This document shows, piece by piece, positions 28,704-36,658 of a DNA stretch of 64,000 bases (its first letter is position 1; every line of letters begins with the position of its first letter). A model generated the notes under the pieces. It was not told the origin of the DNA. It saw only the letters and a program-made list of their open reading frames with translations, and ran no database searches. The stretch comes from Prevotella sp. P2-180. Its GTDB lineage: Bacteria; Bacteroidota; Bacteroidia; Bacteroidales; Bacteroidaceae. The DNA lies in NCBI RefSeq assembly GCF_002251435.1, contig NZ_NPJI01000002.1, positions 32,596-96,595 on the forward strand, read 5' to 3'. The position numbers were made by a program, and so were the translations under genes.

Positions 28704-29478
28704 AAGCTGCGGCAAGTCTCTTGTCATACTGGTTCTGCGCGTATGACGGTCCGTTGTAATGGCGTGCGAACTCTTTCCAGTCGAGTGCCCTGAGATACTT
28801 GTCCCATTTGTTGCCTTCGATGAACCTCACAAAGAGTTCAAGCTGTTTGCCCTCGCTTTCCTCCATGGCGGCGACAAACTCTCCCACGCTCCTGCATCCG
28901 CATACGACATGGTTGAAGCCCATTATCTGAGCCAGTCCCCAGCTTGCCGACGAGTCAGCCGCCTCACGGTGGATTGCCCTTGCCCGCTCCAGACGGTCAT
29001 ATTCTTTCATGCCGCCCTTGTAGTGCTCCTTCGTCCATTTCTGATAGAGTATGTCCTCGTTGCCCTTCTGCCACCTTGCCGGGTCTATGCCATGCTGCGA
29101 CAGCTGCTTCCAGAAGACATGTCCCTCAAACAATATTGTGGGCTTGCCCTGGGCGAGGAATCCGCCCTTGTTGCCCGTCTCCACTTCAAGCACAGCCCTT
29201 ATGGCTGCCGTTTCCACCCCGAGCATCTCTGCCGCATGGGCATAGTCGGCGGCTGTCAGTCTCCACGGGGCTTCACCGCCGCCTGTCAGCAGTTCCCATG
29301 TGCGCTGTCCCACGATGCCGTCGGCTGCGATGCCGCCTTTCTCCTGTTCCCTGCACACTGCATCTTCGGTCGCCTTGCCGAAGATGCCGTCAGCCTCTAT
29401 CTCGTAGCCACGCTCCATGAGCAGCGACTGCAACTGTTCCACATCCTTGCCGGATGATCCTTTCTTCAATGTCTGCAT
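28687..29478 (-). CDS. N-acetylmuramidase with peptidoglycan-binding domain
   Basis: 263 residues without a signal peptide. The N-terminal PG_binding_1 domain is residues 1-65 (LKKGSSGKDVEQLQSLLMERGYEI) and the C-terminal N-acetylmuramidase domain of the DUF3380 type follows, with ETGNKGGFLAQGKPTILFEGH and a conserved ASWGLAQIMGFN. It cleaves glycan strands of peptidoglycan. Without a signal peptide it needs a holin, a secretion system or cell lysis to reach the wall, like phage endolysins. It sits two bases after the upstream 168-residue protein in the DUF2589 operon. Confidence 0.93.
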   Translation of the reverse strand: MQTLKKGSSGKDVEQLQSLLMERGYEIEADGIFGKATEDAVCREQEKGGIAADGIVGQRTWELLTGGGEAPWRLTAADYAHAAEMLGVETAAIRAVLEVETGNKGGFLAQGKPTILFEGHVFWKQLSQHGIDPARWQKGNEDILYQKWTKEHYKGGMKEYDRLERARAIHREAADSSASWGLAQIMGFNHVVCGCRSVGEFVAAMEESEGKQLELFVRFIEGNKWDKYLRALDWKEFARHYNGPSYAQNQYDKRLAAAYEKYR

Positions 29479-29480
29479 AG

Positions 29481-29987
29481 TTATTCTTTCTTTGTTGATG
29501 ATTGTATGGTTCCTGCCTGCCCTTCCACAAACAGCACCCTGATGATTTCCCTGCTGCCGTCTCTGACGCGAATCACCCCGTCAGCCTTAATGCGTCTGCT
29601 GTTGTCTGTCAGTTCAGCGATGCAGCCGTCTGCAAGCGGCAGGATAAAGGTTATGATGCCAGCCCTTACCCTGTTTTGCATTCTTTCGTGGCTGACATAG
29701 GGAAGGTTTAGCAGGAAGTGGTAGGCATAGATGAAGTCTGTCTGAAATATCCTCCACTCTTCCTTCCCGGGATTCCGTCTCGTCTTCTTGCCGTCATCTT
29801 TTTCCGCCGTCTCTATCTGTCGGAGGATGTCGTTGACGATAGTTACTGAGTCGGGCAGAGCCTCTGGGGACTTTTGTTCTTCTTCCGGCTTCGGTTCGGG
29901 TGTCCCACTCTCTGTTTCTCTGTCGCTCCTTTTCGGCAAAAGCCATCTGCGCAGCGTCTGGAGGATTGACCTCAGTGTTGCCCTCAT
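29481..29987 (-). CDS. Unknown protein of the DUF2589 operon
   Basis: 168 residues. A basic N-terminus (LRSILQTLRRWLLPKR), an acidic Pro/Glu-rich linker (about residues 20-60), then a globular domain starting DFIYAYHFLLNLPYVSHERMQ and ending with basic residues. No family recognised. Spacing of one base to the zinc-ribbon gene and two bases to the muramidase gene shows tight co-expression. Confidence 0.75.
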   Translation of the reverse strand: MRATLRSILQTLRRWLLPKRSDRETESGTPEPKPEEEQKSPEALPDSVTIVNDILRQIETAEKDDGKKTRRNPGKEEWRIFQTDFIYAYHFLLNLPYVSHERMQNRVRAGIITFILPLADGCIAELTDNSRRIKADGVIRVRDGSREIIRVLFVEGQAGTIQSSTKKE

Positions 29988-29988
29988 G

Positions 29989-30228
29989 TCAGTATCTGCC
30001 GTTGAACTTGCTCGTCTTCTCCACTCTCCGCTGGGCTGCCTCCACCTTGGCGAGTGCCTGCATGGCTTTCATGCTCTTCGCCCTGTCGATGGAAAGGCGC
30101 AGTCCGCAGTGCGGGCAGCAGAGGCTGCTCGACACCAGCAGTTCCGTCACCGTGGTGGGGATGAACTGTCCACATTGGGGGCAAGGCATTCCGGGTGTCT
30201 GTCCCTGTCTCTGGTTATTGCCCATCAT
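29989..30228 (-). CDS. Small zinc-ribbon protein
   Basis: 79 residues with two CxxC-type pairs (PCPQCGQFIPTT and CCPHCGLRLS), the pattern of a zinc ribbon, followed by an Ala/Lys-rich helix (KSMKAMQALAKVEAAQRRVEK). Overlaps the upstream DUF2589 gene by 14 bases. Possibly an assembly or adaptor protein; the function is unknown. Confidence 0.78.
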   Translation of the reverse strand: MMGNNQRQGQTPGMPCPQCGQFIPTTVTELLVSSSLCCPHCGLRLSIDRAKSMKAMQALAKVEAAQRRVEKTSKFNGRY

Positions 30229-30835
30229 TCACCTCCTTTCCCTCCGTTTCGTCAACCGATTCGCTCTGCACGTTGCTCGTGGTGAGGTGCAGCAGGTTAG
30301 AGAGACCTCCTGGCATGTCGGCCTGCTGCATCCTTACCTTCACTTTCATGTTGGCGGTGAGCGACTTGCGAACGCCTTCCGTCGTCTTGCCTTCGCGGCT
30401 GGCTTGCGCCATCGACACGCGGAGCTTTACTCCTTCCGTACTTTCTTCCTCTTCAGGCGACGAGCCGTTCTTAAGCGAGAAGGCGGCATCCTTGTCTGCG
30501 CTCAGAGCGTCAACAATCTGTATGTCGAAATCAAAGTCAGCCTCTTTCACCTGGAGCAGGGGAAGGGGAACGAGGGTGAGCAGCGGTATGCTGATGCGCT
30601 GTGTATGCGGACCGCCCACGTCCTGTGTCTGGTAGGTGAAGTCGAGCGTGCGCATCTTGCCTGCCTTTCCGGTCTTGCGGTCGTATGACTCGAAGGTCAG
30701 GTCGAGCAGGTAATTCAGGTATCGCCGTGAGGATATGGAGTCAGCGTCGATGGTGGCTACCAGCGGGCCCGATATCAGGTCTTTTAGCTCCATTACCTGG
30801 CTGCTGACGTGTTTCTTGTCTTTGTCTGTCTGCAT
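30215..30835 (-). CDS. DUF2589 family protein (short paralogue)
   Basis: 206 residues. The central segment RISIPLLTLVPLPLLQVKEADFDF matches the DUF2589 core and is parallel to VPLLTIVPIPYIAIHDIDINF in the paralogue at 31681-32529. Both also share a C-terminal QxxMPxGLxxxL pattern (DMPGGLSNLL here). No signal peptide and no membrane helix. No function is known to me for DUF2589. The pair in one operon suggests a hetero-assembly. Confidence 0.85.
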   Translation of the reverse strand: MQTDKDKKHVSSQVMELKDLISGPLVATIDADSISSRRYLNYLLDLTFESYDRKTGKAGKMRTLDFTYQTQDVGGPHTQRISIPLLTLVPLPLLQVKEADFDFDIQIVDALSADKDAAFSLKNGSSPEEEESTEGVKLRVSMAQASREGKTTEGVRKSLTANMKVKVRMQQADMPGGLSNLLHLTTSNVQSESVDETEGKEVNDGQ

Positions 30836-30877
30836 AGTATGTTGTCATTATAGGTGGATACTGCAATGAATGGTGTG

Positions 30878-31657
30878 CTACATGTCATCCGTGAACAGGC
30901 GGATGTTGTCGGGAGAGATACGGAACTTGATGCTGTGGACGCACTCGTCGGGCAGGGCTGACAGCTCCTGCGAGTTCACTGTGACATCCACCGACGGCAT
31001 CAGACGCTTGCGCTTGATGTTCACGTCCTTCAGTATCTTGGGCATCATGTCCCTCACTGATGATTCAAGTTCCGTCTGCGCCTTCTCCCTCACAGCCCCG
31101 CCTCCCGTCATGTCGAGCAGCGACAGGAGTTCCTCGTGGCGGAGTATCTCCTCTTCACAGGTGGCGAGAGTGCAGTGTGTCAGTACCTGCTCGTTCACGG
31201 TGCCGTCCTCGTTGATGAGTCGGGTGAAGGCCTGCTGCATTGACTTCAGAATCTTACGGCCAAGGTAAGCACAGAATTTGTTTTGTGTCGCCATGTCGCC
31301 AACCAGCCTGCGCATGCCTTCGGTTTCCTCTGAAGTGTCTGTGGCAAAGGCCGACTGCAGCACGGGCAGCACGCTGCCCAAAGCGGTTCGGGCAAGCTTG
31401 CGGCTCACTTCCACCGACAACTGCCTGAGCATGGGATAGTTTATCTCATACTGTTCTGTTTTTGCCGAGTCGTCGGTCACTCCATAGCGAAGCTCCATCT
31501 CCACCTCGCCGATGTTGGCTGAGGGCAGGGAGAAGCGCTCCAGACGGCCGTTCTTCTTGTAGATTTCCTCCAGGGAGACGGCATACATGTTCGCCTCGTG
31601 CTGCGCCACTATCATGTCGCGGAGGATGGAACTGATAATCGTACTTAACTGAGCCAT
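30878..31657 (-). CDS. Unknown protein between two DUF2589 genes
   Basis: 259 residues, soluble, with a helical N-terminus (ISSILRDMIVAQHEANMYAVSLEEIY), a segment EVEMELRYGV resembling the inner strands of DUF2589 proteins, a long helical middle and a basic beta-rich C-terminus (IKRKRLMPSVDVTVNSQEL). I do not recognise a family. Gap of 23 bases to the upstream DUF2589 gene and 42 to the downstream one. Probably the third component of the same assembly. Confidence 0.75.
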   Translation of the reverse strand: MAQLSTIISSILRDMIVAQHEANMYAVSLEEIYKKNGRLERFSLPSANIGEVEMELRYGVTDDSAKTEQYEINYPMLRQLSVEVSRKLARTALGSVLPVLQSAFATDTSEETEGMRRLVGDMATQNKFCAYLGRKILKSMQQAFTRLINEDGTVNEQVLTHCTLATCEEEILRHEELLSLLDMTGGGAVREKAQTELESSVRDMMPKILKDVNIKRKRLMPSVDVTVNSQELSALPDECVHSIKFRISPDNIRLFTDDM

Positions 31658-31680
31658 AAGATTCCTCTGTCTTTAGTGTG

Positions 31681-32529
31681 TTACTTCTCAGCCGTCTTTG
31701 CCGATGGGGCTTCGGCTGACACGTTCACGGTCAGCGTCTTGCCGCCTGCCTTCAATGTGTACTTGTTGGCACTGGTGAAGTCAATGATCACGCTGTTGTC
31801 ACTCACGGTTGACGATGCACCGCCATCTACACTGATGGCCTTCGGCTCAAAGATGCCCTTGCTGTTCTTGTAGGTGGCTATGAGCTGTGCCTTGCCGTCC
31901 TTCAGGGTCAGGTCGCGGGCGCTGACCTCCAGTGTGCCCTCGGGGTCGCACACGTCGAGCGAACTGCCGAGGAGTTCGAGCACCTTGGCGAGACCGGCGG
32001 GCATGCTTTCCTGACCTGCCTTCACGGCCACGTCCATCGTGTATTCCACGCTGTACTTCGATTCCTGCGTCGCCCTGGAGTCTTTCTTCGATGAATAGCT
32101 GGCATTCATCTTCGCGCTCATGTGGAACGGTCCGAATCTCAGGCCGCCGCTGGCTTCGAGGGCTGCGTCGGTCGATGAACTCGTTGACTGCTCCGACACG
32201 TTGGATGAAGAGGCGGAGATGTTGGCCTTGAAGTTGATGTCGATGTCATGGATGGCGATGTACGGGATGGGCACTATCGTCAACAGCGGCACGTTCAGCT
32301 GTACCACGCGACCGTTCTGCACAAACTGGAACGATACGTTCACGGCCTCTTTCTGTCCTGTCTCGGGATTGGTGTTCAGTCCCACTTCCTGGATAAACTG
32401 CCATGATGTCTGCGCTGCCATGGCCTGCGCCTCGATACATGCATTCAATGGTCCTCCGATCATACTGCCGAAGGGAATCGCCTGCAACGCACTGGTTGCT
32501 ACTTGCGAAGGGGTTGCGTCTATTGCCAT
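31681..32529 (-). CDS. DUF2589 family protein
   Basis: 282 residues. The N-terminus has IPFGSMIGGPLNACIEAQAMAAQTS, followed by the hallmark LNVPLLTIVPIPYIAIHDID, then a Ser/Thr/Lys-rich insertion (AMDVAVKAGQ-type strands) and a C-terminal extension with KYTLKAGGKTLTVNVSAE that looks like an added beta domain. No signal peptide. DUF2589 members are widespread but uncharacterised to my knowledge. The abundance of short strands and two paralogues suggests self-assembling particles or filaments, which is speculation. Confidence 0.9.
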   Translation of the reverse strand: MAIDATPSQVATSALQAIPFGSMIGGPLNACIEAQAMAAQTSWQFIQEVGLNTNPETGQKEAVNVSFQFVQNGRVVQLNVPLLTIVPIPYIAIHDIDINFKANISASSSNVSEQSTSSSTDAALEASGGLRFGPFHMSAKMNASYSSKKDSRATQESKYSVEYTMDVAVKAGQESMPAGLAKVLELLGSSLDVCDPEGTLEVSARDLTLKDGKAQLIATYKNSKGIFEPKAISVDGGASSTVSDNSVIIDFTSANKYTLKAGGKTLTVNVSAEAPSAKTAEK

Positions 32530-32535
32530 AATGGA

Positions 32536-33261
32536 TTACTTTATTTTATGCCATGATTCAGGCTTTGTTTGAACAGCAGAAGGAATCTTGACCTCAATAC
32601 TATCATTAAAAATTGCACTTAATGTACTGATAAATGTTTGACCTCTTAACTGTTTTAAATCTTGGATTTCAAATAGTTGATTAAAAAGTGATACTCCATT
32701 ATTTCCACCCAATATTTTTGGTGTTTTATTATTGAGAGGCAGAAGGTCTTCAGAAATCCATACCTTCGTTTGTACAGAACTCAGCTCCATTTCAAAGTAG
32801 TAATTACAATTGTCAAGGAATCCTTTTTTTACTAAAGGAGTACCGTCGAAACAAAGAACGAAGAATGTGTTACCTGTATTACCCAGTACAAGCCAATCTT
32901 TTTTAGCAGTATTACCTTTAGTAGTAATTCCCTTTTTCTCTAAACTCATTTTAGAGAAGAGAACATCAAATTGCTGCTCAGAATAATGTCTTATTGTCCA
33001 TTTGGAAATATCTCGGACATCGTTGTCACCTACCACGACTTTATTCGTATTATCACAAAATTGTACTCTGTAATTTTGTAAAAAAGCCTTAGAACAATCC
33101 TGCGAATTGCGTGACAAAACTGCATTTTGAAAATCAACAATAAAAGCCTCATCATTGTCCACATCTACTTCAGTAAGTTTCAAGTTGGACAGGAGTTGCT
33201 TATAATTGTACTTTTTAGGTTCGCACGTTTTAATGTACGTTAAGAATTCTTCTTTTGTCAT
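32536..33261 (-). CDS. Unknown protein, first gene of the DUF2589 operon
   Basis: 241 residues beginning MTKEEFLTYIKTCEPKKYNY, soluble, A+T-rich and so of different base composition from the G+C-rich genes downstream. It contains VLGNTGNTFFVLCFDGTPLVKKG and a Phe-rich C-terminal half. No family recognised. It ends 6 bases before DUF2589 and starts 78 bases behind a full promoter with LytTR-type operator, so it is the promoter-proximal member. Confidence 0.78.
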   Translation of the reverse strand: MTKEEFLTYIKTCEPKKYNYKQLLSNLKLTEVDVDNDEAFIVDFQNAVLSRNSQDCSKAFLQNYRVQFCDNTNKVVVGDNDVRDISKWTIRHYSEQQFDVLFSKMSLEKKGITTKGNTAKKDWLVLGNTGNTFFVLCFDGTPLVKKGFLDNCNYYFEMELSSVQTKVWISEDLLPLNNKTPKILGGNNGVSLFNQLFEIQDLKQLRGQTFISTLSAIFNDSIEVKIPSAVQTKPESWHKIK

Positions 33262-33338
33262 ATAGAGTTACTGTATAATTCCCTTACTCTCTTTACTATT
33301 AGGCTTTTCAGGACACGCCTTTATCAACGTTGACGGTG

Positions 33339-33369
33339 CAAAGTTACCTCAACATCAGAAAAAGGCAAA
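33339..33369 (-). promoter_or_regulatory. Promoter of the DUF2589 operon
   Basis: The minus strand has TTTG (33366-33369), a 19-base spacer and TAACTTTG (33339-33346). The paired LytTR-type repeats at 33374-33405 begin four bases upstream of the -33 box, the classical activator position. Confidence 0.8.
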
Positions 33370-33373
33370 GTCT

Positions 33374-33405
33374 GGTTTGTAGTTTGCCGTATTCGGTTTG
33401 TAGTT
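33374..33405 (-). promoter_or_regulatory. LytTR-type operator 1
   Basis: On the minus strand, two direct copies of AACTACAAACC with a 21-bp period. LytTR regulators bind pairs of 9-bp direct repeats about two helical turns apart. The regulator gene lies directly upstream. Confidence 0.7.
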
Positions 33406-33413
33406 GGGCATAT

Positions 33414-33896
33414 TTATGGTCTTTTGCGTATCACACAATAGTACTTCGAAAAGTCCTTTCTGTACTTGTCACTCACTGCCAAATCCTTTCTCCCAACAAA
33501 AAGGACATTGCCACTTCGAGACTTGATATGATACAGATTGACGGCATGCGAGTAATGTATGCGAACGAAGTAGTCTATTCCAACCTCATAAAGTTGGTTC
33601 AATACCGATTGCAGATTGCAGCTCATCAGTACCTTCCTGCCATTAGCCATGTGGAAGCGTACATAACTGCCATCAGCTTCTATCCATGCAACTTCATTCG
33701 GTATGATGCATACATCCTCTTCCTTCCCTTTCAGGAAAATGATTCTTGGGATTTCCTCACTCACACGCACCATTTCTGCTTTCAGTTGGCACTCCATGTC
33801 GTTTACCACTACCTCGTCTTCAATGAGGCTTTTCATTGCTTTGCAAAATGCCCTGACAATATGTGACACAGGCATCAATTTCTCAAATTTTGTCAT
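33414..33896 (-). CDS. LytTR-domain transcription regulator
   Basis: 160 residues from the ATG at 33896. The N-terminal 50 residues are unassigned (no receiver domain), followed by a LytTR DNA-binding domain: IIFLKGKEEDVCIIPNEVAW, IEADGSYVRFHMANGRKV, LYEVGIDYFVRIHYSHAVNL and VLFVGRKDLAVSDKYRKDF. Lacking a receiver, it is not an ordinary response regulator; it may sense another signal or act constitutively. Operator-like repeats lie upstream of its own gene (33960-33992) and upstream of the DUF2589 operon, predicting autoregulation and control of the operon. Confidence 0.9.
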   Translation of the reverse strand: MTKFEKLMPVSHIVRAFCKAMKSLIEDEVVVNDMECQLKAEMVRVSEEIPRIIFLKGKEEDVCIIPNEVAWIEADGSYVRFHMANGRKVLMSCNLQSVLNQLYEVGIDYFVRIHYSHAVNLYHIKSRSGNVLFVGRKDLAVSDKYRKDFSKYYCVIRKRP

Positions 33897-33959
33897 AATC
33901 GCTTGTTGTTTTATTTTCGGAGTGCAAAACAAGCGACTATTTATGCCATAGCCAACTTT

Positions 33960-33992
33960 AGTTTGTAGTTCGCTGTTTTTGGTTTGTAGTTG
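33960..33992 (-). promoter_or_regulatory. LytTR-type operator 2 (regulator autoregulation)
   Basis: The same direct repeat (minus strand AACTACAAACY twice, 21-bp period). It is followed on the minus strand by TTGG and, 19 bases on, by TTGTTTTG, a weak -7 box, before the LytTR start at 33896. Confidence 0.65.
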
Positions 33993-34014
33993 GGGCTATT
34001 TCCCTACAAACACA

Positions 34015-34058
34015 TTGGAGGCTGCAATGGCATTTACTATGCCGCTTGCAGCCTCCAA
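34015..34058 (-). terminator. Strong hairpin behind the peptide gene
   Basis: A perfect 13-bp stem TTGGAGGCTGCAA / TTGCAGCCTCCAA with 18-base loop, 30 bases after the 43-residue peptide stop. No T run, so termination efficiency is uncertain. Confidence 0.6.
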
Positions 34059-34087
34059 CTGTTATTGAAATAGAAACTTATCCTATA

Positions 34088-34219
34088 TTACCACATTTCA
34101 TCGTTGCTATCCTCGGTTGTATTTCTTAAACTGAATGTTTCAGAATCCGAAGCTGCCAATAAATGTGGAGTTTCAATTTCATAAACCTTCATCTCTGGCT
34201 TAATATAATTTTTCTTCAT
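34088..34219 (-). CDS. 43-residue Prevotella-type small peptide
   Basis: Begins MKKNYIKPEMKVYEIETPHL, then LAASDSETFS, and ends DSNDEMW. This KKxYxxPxxxxxEI...LLAxS pattern recurs, from memory, in many small Prevotella and Bacteroides genes next to exported proteins. It lies 12 bases after the GLUG surface protein on the same strand, so it is co-transcribed. It has no signal peptide. It may be a precursor-like peptide or a small partner of the surface protein; the function is unknown. Confidence 0.75.
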   Translation of the reverse strand: MKKNYIKPEMKVYEIETPHLLAASDSETFSLRNTTEDSNDEMW

Positions 34220-34231
34220 GTCGATATCTGT

Positions 34232-36049
34232 TTATTTGATTATTACTTTCTTGTTGTTCTTGATGTAGAGTCCCTTCACGGGGGCAGTCACTTGCTGGCC
34301 CTGGAGGTTGTAGATGCGGCCATCGGCATTGGCAGTGCCACTGATACCTGCATCACCCTCTATGACAATCTCTCCGATGCCAGTTGTATCGTCATCGCCG
34401 GGGAAGACGAAGCCTCGTGCTGGCGCTGCATTGGCGGTCGTTGTGGCAGCCTCAGTAGATACTTTGAGATATGCCTTGCCTGGAGTGGCCTTGAGCTGAG
34501 AGCCATCATCGCTTATTACTGTGCCATCCGCATGTTTCACCAGACCGAGATAGAAGCCGAGGCCTTCCATTGTTGATACTTTGTTATATGTGAGGCGATA
34601 GAGTTTATATCCTGTCTCTGCATTTATTGTCTCCTCTGTGGCAGGCGTTTCCACGAGGTTGTTATCAGTATAATCCACGGCTTTCAGACCATCCGTTGCA
34701 TTTGCCTTCGCATTCACATACTCTCCGTCGGTCTTCAGCAGTACACCTTCTTCCTTTGCCACTTGGCTGTCAGTGCGCATTTTCAATGTCATTTTTCCAT
34801 TGCTTACGGTTGCATTGTAAACAGTGAGATTGCGTGGTGAAGGAACTAAGAGTGTTGCATCAGAGTTCAAGTTGCTGAACGTTGCCCAATAGGTGTCGTT
34901 ACCGTTTTTATCCTTGTCGCCCTTGGCAGCCTTTATTACCTTATAGTCGCTGAGCACAGGATAATCGTCGGTAGCGAGCTGCTGTCCCCATGCGCCAGTA
35001 GATTGCTGACCATTAAGCATCCATGCACCCTCGCCGGTTTTCAGGTTTTCCGAGTTCAATCCCACTATATTACTTTCTCCTGTTATAGTTGCTTTATAAT
35101 ATTTCTCTCCGATCGTTTGAACAGTTTGCTCCGCAGAATCGTAAAATATCTTGGCATCGCTATTGTAGAGGACATGGCCCTGTATGGTCAATTTTTCATT
35201 TACATATCCCACGACAAGACCACAATTTGGATTGGTTGATCCACAAGTTACATTGCCTGACGTAAAAACATTATTTAATGTTATATTTACTATATAGCCA
35301 ACGATTCCGCCAATATTAACAGATCCCTCCACGTCTCCATAGTTAGCGCAGTTGGTGATTGACATATCTGTTGCGTAACCGCAAATGCCGCCAATATAGT
35401 TATTACTTCCTACGATGGGTATTCTGTTGACGCAGTTTGATATATTAGTGTCATAAGAGAGTCCCACAATTCCCCCGACATTATGAGTTCCATTAATGCT
35501 ACCGCTGTTCACCGTGATTCCACTAATGTCAGTCTTCTTTGCATAACCTGCGAGCACACCTGAAAATTCGTTAGTTGATGTGATTTTGACATTCTCAAAT
35601 ATTATATCCTTGATAGAGGAATTGACATCAACCAATACCAATATTTCTCCAAACAATCCGGAATACTTTGAAGAAGTTTTGATATAAAGGTTGGAAATGG
35701 TTTTGTTGTTACCATCGAAAGTACCTTCCCAATAGGTGTCCTCCTTGGAAATAGGCTCCCAACTCAGTTCTGCCACGCCATTACTTTCATCAGCCGGATG
35801 GCATACAGTTCTCATGTCAATGTCTGCCTCCAGACGTGCGCAGGCTGTTTTATGGCCCGCATTAACAAAGTCTCGAAACCATGCCAATTCCTCAGCAATT
35901 TTAATCTGATAAGGATTCGCTGCAGTTCCATCACCATTAGCAGGTTGCCTTGTAGAAACCTGTGCCCATGCCATCTTAGGCATAGCCATTGCCGTCACGA
36001 GCAGAAGCATCGCGACGAGCCATCTGAATTGTGTAAATTTCTTTTTCAT
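34232..36049 (-). CDS. GLUG-motif surface protein with type IX-like C-terminal region
   Basis: 605 residues: a signal peptide (LVAMLLLVTAMAMPKMAWAQ), then a region with repeated GLUG-type motifs (NVGGIVGLSYDTNISNCVN, YIGGICGYATDMSITNCAN, NIGGIVGYIVN), a Prevotella-type beta domain (TYWATFSNLNSDATLLVP) and a C-terminal tail GRIYNLQGQQVTAPVKGLYI ending NKKVIIK, the common form of type IX secretion-like or cell-surface anchoring ends in Prevotella. Probably an adhesin. A -7 box lies 34 bases upstream. Confidence 0.88.
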   Translation of the reverse strand: MKKKFTQFRWLVAMLLLVTAMAMPKMAWAQVSTRQPANGDGTAANPYQIKIAEELAWFRDFVNAGHKTACARLEADIDMRTVCHPADESNGVAELSWEPISKEDTYWEGTFDGNNKTISNLYIKTSSKYSGLFGEILVLVDVNSSIKDIIFENVKITSTNEFSGVLAGYAKKTDISGITVNSGSINGTHNVGGIVGLSYDTNISNCVNRIPIVGSNNYIGGICGYATDMSITNCANYGDVEGSVNIGGIVGYIVNITLNNVFTSGNVTCGSTNPNCGLVVGYVNEKLTIQGHVLYNSDAKIFYDSAEQTVQTIGEKYYKATITGESNIVGLNSENLKTGEGAWMLNGQQSTGAWGQQLATDDYPVLSDYKVIKAAKGDKDKNGNDTYWATFSNLNSDATLLVPSPRNLTVYNATVSNGKMTLKMRTDSQVAKEEGVLLKTDGEYVNAKANATDGLKAVDYTDNNLVETPATEETINAETGYKLYRLTYNKVSTMEGLGFYLGLVKHADGTVISDDGSQLKATPGKAYLKVSTEAATTTANAAPARGFVFPGDDDTTGIGEIVIEGDAGISGTANADGRIYNLQGQQVTAPVKGLYIKNNKKVIIK

Positions 36050-36082
36050 ATTTTACTTCTTTTTGTTATTTACTTTTTTGTG

Positions 36083-36090
36083 CAAAGTTA
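36083..36090 (-). promoter_or_regulatory. -7 box of the GLUG protein gene
   Basis: The minus strand reads TAACTTTG, 34 bases upstream of the start codon. No good -33 box. Confidence 0.55.
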
Positions 36091-36223
36091 GGCATGTAAC
36101 ATGTCTCATCTAAATTTTACCACTATACGGCAGTATTATCCACCAAGCGGCATCTATTTGCCTGCCAACAGCATCATTGGCAGTGTGCCAACACATCTGC
36201 GTCAGGAGGCCTGAAACGCACAA

Positions 36224-36264
36224 AGCCTTCCGCTGATGCCGTTGTCTGACACCTGCGGAAGGCT
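36224..36264 (-). terminator. Hairpin closing a small transcription unit
   Basis: A 10-bp stem AGCCTTCCGC / GCGGAAGGCT with 21-base loop, directly behind the 35-codon frame at 36271-36378. It is followed on the minus strand only by TTGTG. Confidence 0.55.
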
Positions 36265-36270
36265 CTGTAT

Positions 36271-36378
36271 CTATGTATGAATGAAGACGTTACGGTAAAG
36301 CCGATACCTCCCTAAATCATTAAGACTCAGGAGTTTATGGTTGGTCTTTGTTGTATGTTTTATTGTCTTCATTCCCAT
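36271..36378 (-). CDS. Candidate 35-residue small protein
   Basis: A frame beginning MGMKTIKHTTKTNHKLL and ending SLNDLGRYRLYRNVFIHT. It is basic, and enclosed by its own -7 box (36433-36440), a 5' hairpin (GCGCATC...GATGCGC with inner ACTCA/TGAGT) and a terminator hairpin. I do not recognise it; the alternative is a non-coding RNA. The stretch 36,050-37,123 otherwise holds only promoter-like and repeat sequences. Confidence 0.4.
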   Translation of the reverse strand: MGMKTIKHTTKTNHKLLSLNDLGRYRLYRNVFIHT

Positions 36379-36432
36379 AATTCTTAATGTGGCGCATCAC
36401 TCATTGTTGAGTGAATATACCAAGATGCGCTG

Positions 36433-36440
36433 CAAAGATA
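36433..36440 (-). promoter_or_regulatory. -7 box of the small transcription unit
   Basis: The minus strand reads TATCTTTG. It is followed by a stable 5' hairpin and the 35-codon frame. A TTTG lies 23 bases upstream, slightly too far. Confidence 0.5.
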
Positions 36441-36658
36441 CGAATTTTCTCTCATATAAGCATCAAAATGCTCGGAAATTTATTCATATTTATGACAGTT
36501 TAACGTTGAAACAGGCTTTCTTCCGCATTTTTGGATGCAAATTTAATAGATATCAATGATATCTGCCAAACTTTGCCACTATACAACCAAATTCAACTCT
36601 GAACGACATAAGTCCCCCACAATCTTCTCTATTCATAGAACCTTAATTCTTTTCTTTC

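Noticed and set aside
28077..28793. 238-residue plus-strand frame
   Set aside because: It runs antisense through the lipoprotein gene and the end of the muramidase gene, and has unnatural composition rich in His, Pro, Arg and Thr.
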